Shown: positions 13,816 to 17,126 of the stretch, one piece after another | Layout of the letters: every line of letters begins with the position of its first letter | Position numbering within the stretch: position 1 is the stretch's first letter | Assembly (NCBI GenBank): GCA_045593005.1 | Contig: JAZNVV010000019.1 | Coordinates: forward strand, 1 to 17,126 | Source: UBA11475 sp045593005 | GTDB taxonomy: Bacteria; Bacillota; Clostridia; Christensenellales; Borkfalkiaceae | Reading direction: 5' to 3' | DNA: 17,126 nucleotides | Translations under genes and position numbers: made by a program | The notes under the pieces: generated by a model | Databases searched by the model: none | Told to the model about the DNA's origin: nothing | Seen by the model: only the letters and a program-made list of their open reading frames with translations

Positions 13816-14391
13816 TTAATCGAGTTCGTCCAAGGTTAGTTCGTACGAAGGAACGACTTCCTTCATAAAGAATTTAACTTCCTGTCTCTCGCACCCGTCA
13901 AGTTCCTTCTTTATAGATTTTGACGCCTTGACGTATTCTTTATTGCCAGACTTTAACTCGTCTATACATTTTAAATAGGCTGAAATCCTGTCTGCATACT
14001 TAACAATGCGATATTCTTCAGTATCTTCGTCGGGTAAAACGTACGTGGCGTAATCTTCCTTAACTTCTTCAGGGAGCATCTTCAATAGACGCTCGCAAGC
14101 TGTGCGTTCAAGCCCCTTGTACGCCGTTTTAATTTCCGGATTGAAGTATTTTATAGGCGTTGGCAAATCGCCAGTTATAACCTCGCCCGTTTCGTGATAC
14201 TGCGCTAACAGAACGCATTTGTTCACGTCTACGTTACCACCAAACTTTTTATTTTTAAGTAACGCTAATGCGTGCGCAATGGTCGTAACCTGCCAACTGT
14301 GTTCCATAATATTTTCTTCTTTGACCGAATACATAAGCGACCAGCGTTTAATGTGCTTCATACGGTTTAAGAAAGCCCAAAATTTATACAT
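13816..14391 (-). CDS. yfbR: YfbR-like 5'-deoxynucleotidase (HD fold) with HE in place of HD
   Basis: This 191-residue protein closely matches E. coli YfbR, which removes phosphate from deoxynucleoside 5'-monophosphates. Shared elements are RW (16-17), the metal ligand His31 in IMEHSWQV, His66, Glu70, TGDLPTPIKYFN (73-84), Asp134 in KYADRISAYLKC and the C-terminal VPSYELTLDE. The offset from E. coli numbering is two to three residues. The metal doublet His-Asp is His66-Glu67 here (codon GAA at that position), a conservative but unusual swap at a ligand. The frame is intact on both sides. ATG follows a GGGAAGG-type site. It lies downstream of thiT on the same strand but has its own promoter. 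Confidence 0.9.
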   Translation of the reverse strand: MYKFWAFLNRMKHIKRWSLMYSVKEENIMEHSWQVTTIAHALALLKNKKFGGNVDVNKCVLLAQYHETGEVITGDLPTPIKYFNPEIKTAYKGLERTACERLLKMLPEEVKEDYATYVLPDEDTEEYRIVKYADRISAYLKCIDELKSGNKEYVKASKSIKKELDGCERQEVKFFMKEVVPSYELTLDELD

Positions 14392-14421
14392 ATTCCTTCC
14401 CTCTTTTTTGTTTGGATATTT

Positions 14422-14450
14422 ATTGTAACATAAAAGCCCCTCTTTTGCAA
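14422..14450 (-). promoter_or_regulatory. Promoter of yfbR, embedded in the thiT terminator
   Basis: On the minus strand there is TTGCAA (14450-14445), a 17-base spacer and TACAAT (14427-14422). The -35 box is inside the loop side of the thiT terminator hairpin. Confidence 0.65.
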
Positions 14451-14456
14451 GGGGCT
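14435..14456 (-). terminator. Terminator of thiT
   Basis: On the minus strand AGCCCCT pairs with AGGGGCT around an eight-base loop and is followed by TTTATG. It ends the thiT transcript about 30 bases after the stop codon. Confidence 0.7.
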
Positions 14457-14484
14457 ACGTTTATTATTCTCTATCAAATGAAGT

Positions 14485-15618
14485 TTAGGATAGCTTTTTT
14501 ATTTCGTTACGGAAATTTTTTGAAGAAAAGATTATTGCTCCAACTATCGTTACTAAAACTACGTCAATTAATACGTAAGTGTTGTACACGACGCTATAAA
14601 GCCAAATGTTTTCAGCGCCGGCATCAAGAGCGTACGCACCAAAAGCAAACACGCCCGATAAAACGTGTGCAACGTATCTTAAGCCACCTCCTATAAAGGC
14701 GCTTAACGCAAATTTGACTTGTGGAATATTATCTAATTTGTGATATTTAGATAAAATACCAGCAAAACCAGTCATTGCAAAGGCGATAGGATAGTCCAAA
14801 AGGAACTGCGCACCATGCACGATAAACGGGTCTTGTAACGCCTGCAAAAGTCCGTAAACAAGTCCGACGATTAAACCCTTTTTAATGCCGTAAACGTACG
14901 AGAACACCATTATAGGCAACATAGAAACAAGTGTTACAGAGCCTCCGAAAGGAAGTTCAAACAACTTTATAAAAGACAACGCAAACGATAGCGAAACGCA
15001 TACGCCTGCCATTACAATGCTTTTAGAATTAAAAGGCTTTTCATCATGATTTCCAAAAATATGAGCGCAGACGATAGCCCCTACAACTAACAAAACGGCA
15101 GAAATATATAGCACCGTCTGGTTGAGATTGCCATACCCGTCGGTGTAATAGCCGTCCCCTTCAATATTGCGTGAATAAAAAATTGCAATGGTAATGAGAG
15201 TAACTATAAGCGAAACGCCACATATAGCGCCAGTAAGGTAACCTATTTTTTTAGAAAGATTTGGCAAAACTTTGCTTATGATAAAAAGCGTTACGAAAGA
15301 AATTAGCGATAAAACAAGCGTAATTAAAACGGGAATAAACACTAACGGAATTATATCCTTGCTTACCCAGTTATTTTCAAGATAACTGGCGTCGTAATGC
15401 TTAATAATGTCAAGAATAAGCATTGTAATTCCAACAACAAAAGCATACGCCACAAGCCCTATTAATGCCGTTTTCGTTACAGAAGAGAAAATTTCTCTTT
15501 TAACGAAAAACGTTACAAGGCAAGTTAAAACTACGCCTATAATTACCCCTATCGTGAGCCATTTAACAATAGGCTCTGCTTTGTCCACAGCATAGGTGGA
15601 AAGTAAATTAAAAAACAT
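14485..15618 (-). CDS. thiT: Thiamine ECF transporter S component (ThiT) with N-terminal membrane extension
   Basis: The C-terminal half (about residues 196-365 of 377) is a ThiT domain, the thiamine-binding subunit of an energy-coupling factor transporter. It is recognised by LPFGGSVTLVSMLPIMVFSY (222-241), LVYGLLQALQDP, QFLLDYPIAFAMTGFAGI (271-288) and RYVAHVLSGVFAFG (314-327). His318, Tyr341 and Asn346 align plausibly with thiamine-binding residues of lactococcal ThiT. The first 190 residues add about five membrane helices not present in ordinary ThiT (about 180 residues in total). I chose ATG at 15618, preceded by GAGGAG. The frame stays open to 15708, but that would run through the riboswitch terminator. 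A TPP riboswitch upstream supports the thiamine role. Confidence 0.88.
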   Translation of the reverse strand: MFFNLLSTYAVDKAEPIVKWLTIGVIIGVVLTCLVTFFVKREIFSSVTKTALIGLVAYAFVVGITMLILDIIKHYDASYLENNWVSKDIIPLVFIPVLITLVLSLISFVTLFIISKVLPNLSKKIGYLTGAICGVSLIVTLITIAIFYSRNIEGDGYYTDGYGNLNQTVLYISAVLLVVGAIVCAHIFGNHDEKPFNSKSIVMAGVCVSLSFALSFIKLFELPFGGSVTLVSMLPIMVFSYVYGIKKGLIVGLVYGLLQALQDPFIVHGAQFLLDYPIAFAMTGFAGILSKYHKLDNIPQVKFALSAFIGGGLRYVAHVLSGVFAFGAYALDAGAENIWLYSVVYNTYVLIDVVLVTIVGAIIFSSKNFRNEIKKLS

Positions 15619-15649
15619 AAAAAACTCCTCTTCGCCACAAATGCAGTCG

Positions 15650-15685
15650 GTCAAAATAAAAAATGCCACCTTAAAAATAAGGTGG
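15650..15685 (-). terminator. Terminator of the TPP riboswitch
   Basis: On the minus strand CCACCTTA is the reverse complement of TAAGGTGG (15685-15666, four-base loop) and is followed by CATTTTTTATTTT. It lies between the aptamer and the thiT start, so bound TPP should stop transcription here. Confidence 0.85.
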
Positions 15686-15694
15686 ACGAAACGA

Positions 15695-15764
15695 CAACTT
15701 TCCTTCAAGCATTACCTTGCGGATTCAATGGTATAATCTCAGCCTTTCGGCACCCATAGCGAAT
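15695..15764 (-). promoter_or_regulatory. TPP riboswitch (THI element) aptamer
   Basis: Minus-strand RNA shows the THI-box order: CTATGGGTGCC, then GAAAGGCTGAGATTATACC, then TTGAATCCG, then CAAGGTAATGCTTG, then AAGGAAAG. The GCTGAGA and GGTAATGC cores are the pyrimidine- and phosphate-sensing elements. The P1 stem is not obvious by eye. Placement before thiT and a terminator fits repression by thiamine pyrophosphate. Confidence 0.93.
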
Positions 15765-15781
15765 ATTTTATTTGTAATTAG

Positions 15782-15810
15782 ATTATACTATATCATTTTT
15801 ATTGCGTCAA
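15782..15810 (-). promoter_or_regulatory. Promoter of the TPP riboswitch and thiT
   Basis: On the minus strand there is TTGACG (15810-15805), a 17-base spacer and TATAAT (15787-15782). It is a near-consensus promoter starting near 15775, just before the aptamer. Confidence 0.85.
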
Positions 15811-15830
15811 GAATTTTTTTATGCTAACAT
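15802..15830 (+). promoter_or_regulatory. Possible promoter of the HD-domain gene at 15856
   Basis: TTGCGT (15802-15807), a 17-base spacer and TAACAT (15825-15830) form a moderate match. Its -35 box overlaps the -35 box of the divergent thiT promoter. Confidence 0.5.
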
Positions 15831-15855
15831 TAAATAAATCTTAAAGGGGCTAATT

Positions 15856-16452
15856 ATGAACGAAAAACTTCTAAATCAAATTGATTTTATTGTAAAAATT
15901 GACGAAATGAAAAACGTTTTAAGACGTAATATTAATATTTCCATTAATAGACGTGAAAACGACGCTGAACACAGTTGGCATTTAGCAGTTATGGCTATGC
16001 TTTTTAAGGAATATTCAAGCGAAGTAGTCGATTATGATAAAGCAGTTAAAATGTGCCTCGTTCACGACCTTGTTGAAGTCTACGCTGGCGATACTTTTTG
16101 CTGGGATGCAAAAGCCAACGAAAATAAAGCAGAAAGAGAAAAACTTGCTGCCGATAAACTTTTTGGCTCTCTATTAGGCAGTCAGGGCGACGAAATTCGC
16201 TCCCTTTGGGAAGAATTTGACAGCATGTCTACCCCTGAATCACGTTACGCCAACGCTATGGATAGGCTACAACCGTTCATACTTAATATGCACACCGAGG
16301 GACACACTTGGCGCCTTGCAAACACTACTTTTACGCAAGCAATCGGTAGATTTGGTATGATTAAAGATATCCTTCCTATCGTTTGGAATTACGTTGAAGA
16401 AAATCTTGAAATAGCAATTAATAAAGGCTGGATTAAGGATGATAGAAGATAA
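15856..16452 (+). CDS. HD-domain hydrolase, HDDC2/YfbR-like
   Basis: This 198-residue cytoplasmic protein carries a complete HD metal site: His39 in NDAEHSWHLAV, His70-Asp71 in CLVHDLVEVYAGDTF and Asp136 in AMDRLQPFI. Glu74 sits where the YfbR-type nucleotidases have their catalytic acid. The NDAEHSW and VHDLVEVYAGD segments are typical of HDDC2-type 5'-deoxynucleotidases, which dephosphorylate nucleoside monophosphates. The ATG is preceded by AAAGGGG. It is transcribed away from thiT and only distantly resembles the YfbR-like protein at 13816-14391, so the two are not recent duplicates. Substrate choice within nucleotides is not visible. Confidence 0.88.
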   Translation: MNEKLLNQIDFIVKIDEMKNVLRRNINISINRRENDAEHSWHLAVMAMLFKEYSSEVVDYDKAVKMCLVHDLVEVYAGDTFCWDAKANENKAEREKLAADKLFGSLLGSQGDEIRSLWEEFDSMSTPESRYANAMDRLQPFILNMHTEGHTWRLANTTFTQAIGRFGMIKDILPIVWNYVEENLEIAINKGWIKDDRR

Positions 16453-16578
16453 AAATTTGTAAAAATTTACAAAATGAAAATAATTTTCACTATTTTGATA
16501 ATTTGTAATATTTTCAAGCGAAATCATAACAAATATGAAAATTTTTTACATTATTTTACAAATTCTTTATTAAATTAC
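16453..16578. other. AT-rich intergenic zone with repeated TTTACAA motifs
   Basis: No gene is seen here. The zone is very AT-rich and starts with an inverted repeat, TTTGTAAA-AA-TTTACAAA (16456-16473), followed by GAAAATAATTTTC (16475-16487). Further TTTACA or TGTAA copies occur near 16504, 16546, 16555 and, just beyond, 16579 and 16600. They could be protein-binding sites or simply AT-rich drift. Confidence 0.45.
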
Positions 16579-16755
16579 TTTACAAAAAAATTTAATTGTT
16601 GTAAAGTATACGTGTCAAAGGCAAGTGGCTTTTGACAACGCAAAATCGCTCATCATTTTCCCCCTTATCATATATTATTCAGAAAGCAATTGACAGGAGT
16701 TGATTGCTTTTTGAATTTTAAATTGCATTTGAAAAATGCAATTTAAAATCTTTTT
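16579..16755 (+). ncRNA. Candidate small RNA with three hairpins
   Basis: TTTACA (16579-16584), 17 bases and TAAAGT (16602-16607) form a possible promoter. The RNA would begin with a ten-base-pair hairpin (16613-16622 with 16628-16637). It would continue with a 12-base-pair hairpin around AGGA (16683-16694 with 16699-16710). It would end in a 16-base-pair hairpin (16715-16730 with 16734-16749) followed by CTTTTTTATT. No known RNA family is recognised. It could instead be a decayed edge of the repeats that follow. Confidence 0.35.
16715..16749. terminator. Perfect 16-bp hairpin with T-tract
   Basis: ATTTTAAATTGCATTT and its exact reverse complement are separated by three bases and followed by CTTTTTTATT on the plus strand. 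It has the shape of an intrinsic terminator, although the stem is AT-rich. Confidence 0.6.
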
Positions 16756-17126
16756 TATTCAGGTGTTTACTATGAGTTATTAAGTATGTATCGCACTTAA
16801 TTTGTATCAAGTTATTAGTAAATATAAAAAAGCATTGCAAAAAGCAGAATTTTTCAATCAATTTTACTTACTTGGCAATTATGAGTTGTTTATCAGCCTT
16901 GCACTTAACTTGTATCAAGTGATTAGCATCTGTAAAATTGCATTTTAATAATATTTTAGCAAAATCTTTTTTATTCAGGTGTTTACTATGAGTTATTAAG
17001 TATGTATCGCACTTAATTTGTATCAAGTTATTAGTAAATATAAAAAAGCATTGCAAAAACAAAAAAATTTTTCAATCAATTTTACTTACTTGGCAATTAT
17101 GAGTTGTTTATCAGCCTTGCACTTAA
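16745..17126 (+). repeat. About 108-base tandem repeats, likely decayed coding repeats
   Basis: A unit of 216-218 bases beginning at 16745 repeats at 16961 and runs off the window edge. The copies differ only in a short patch (16843-16848 versus 17060-17067). Each unit holds two related halves about 108 bases apart, with ATGAG landmarks at 16772, 16881, 16988 and 17099. Both halves share GCACTTAAnTTGTATCAAGT. Read on the plus strand the halves encode similar peptides, FYSGVYYELLSMY then ALNLYQVISKYKKAL, and FYLLGNYELFISLALNLYQV, with frameshifts between them. No intact start or full-length frame remains in the window. Confidence 0.7.

Noticed and set aside
16868..17062. A 64-codon open frame on the minus strand across the repeats
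   Set aside because: It begins at TTG without a good binding site, and the differences between repeat copies fall on first codon positions in this frame. The plus-strand reading shows the more coding-like pattern.
16745..17126. CRISPR array
   Set aside because: The period is about 108 bases, the whole unit and not a short repeat is conserved, there are no unique spacers, and no cas gene is present.

Overview
The window looks like a chromosomal segment of a low-GC, Gram-positive, Clostridia-like bacterium. The evidence is AT-rich intergenic DNA, strong AGGAGG-type ribosome binding sites, canonical sigma-A promoters with 17-base spacers, lysine and TPP riboswitches, an ECF-type thiamine transporter (ThiT), and an RsgI-domain anti-sigma factor. 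The exact taxon cannot be read from the sequence. Most of the window is core metabolism. The less ordinary parts are the sigma/anti-sigma operon at the left edge, a solo IS200 element in the middle, and a block of degenerate repeats at the right edge.

Left (1-4900). A minus-strand operon encodes an ECF sigma factor (start reassigned to GTG at 2331), a membrane anti-sigma factor with an RsgI-type outer domain, and a lipoprotein (cut by the window edge) with the same domain. Both outer domains keep the Asn-Pro pair known as the autocleavage site in RsgI. Upstream lie a minus-strand ferritin-like di-iron protein gene and a divergent AraC-family regulator.

Centre (4900-11640). A cardiolipin synthase gene (minus) is followed by a plus-strand lysine operon: promoter, lysine riboswitch with terminator, dapA, dapB, lysA, a NagD-like HAD phosphatase and a YwaF/TMEM164-like membrane protein. 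DapA and DapB make tetrahydrodipicolinate and LysA makes lysine, so the end product controls the operon through the riboswitch.

Mobile element (about 11648-12316). A solo IS200-type tnpA is bracketed by two hairpins of identical design. Its ribosome binding site can be buried by a sequence that lies inside its own promoter. Only read-through RNA would carry that sequence, so the layout looks like protection against impinging transcription.

Right (12380-17126). The region holds a MalK/UgpC-type sugar ABC ATPase, a YfbR-like HD nucleotidase whose HD doublet reads HE, a TPP-riboswitch-controlled ThiT with an unusual N-terminal membrane extension of about 190 residues, and a divergent HDDC2-like HD hydrolase. 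The last 670 bases have no intact gene. They hold an AT-rich zone with repeated TTTACAA motifs, a possible small RNA, and about 108-base tandem repeats that look like a decayed gene for 36-residue helical repeats.
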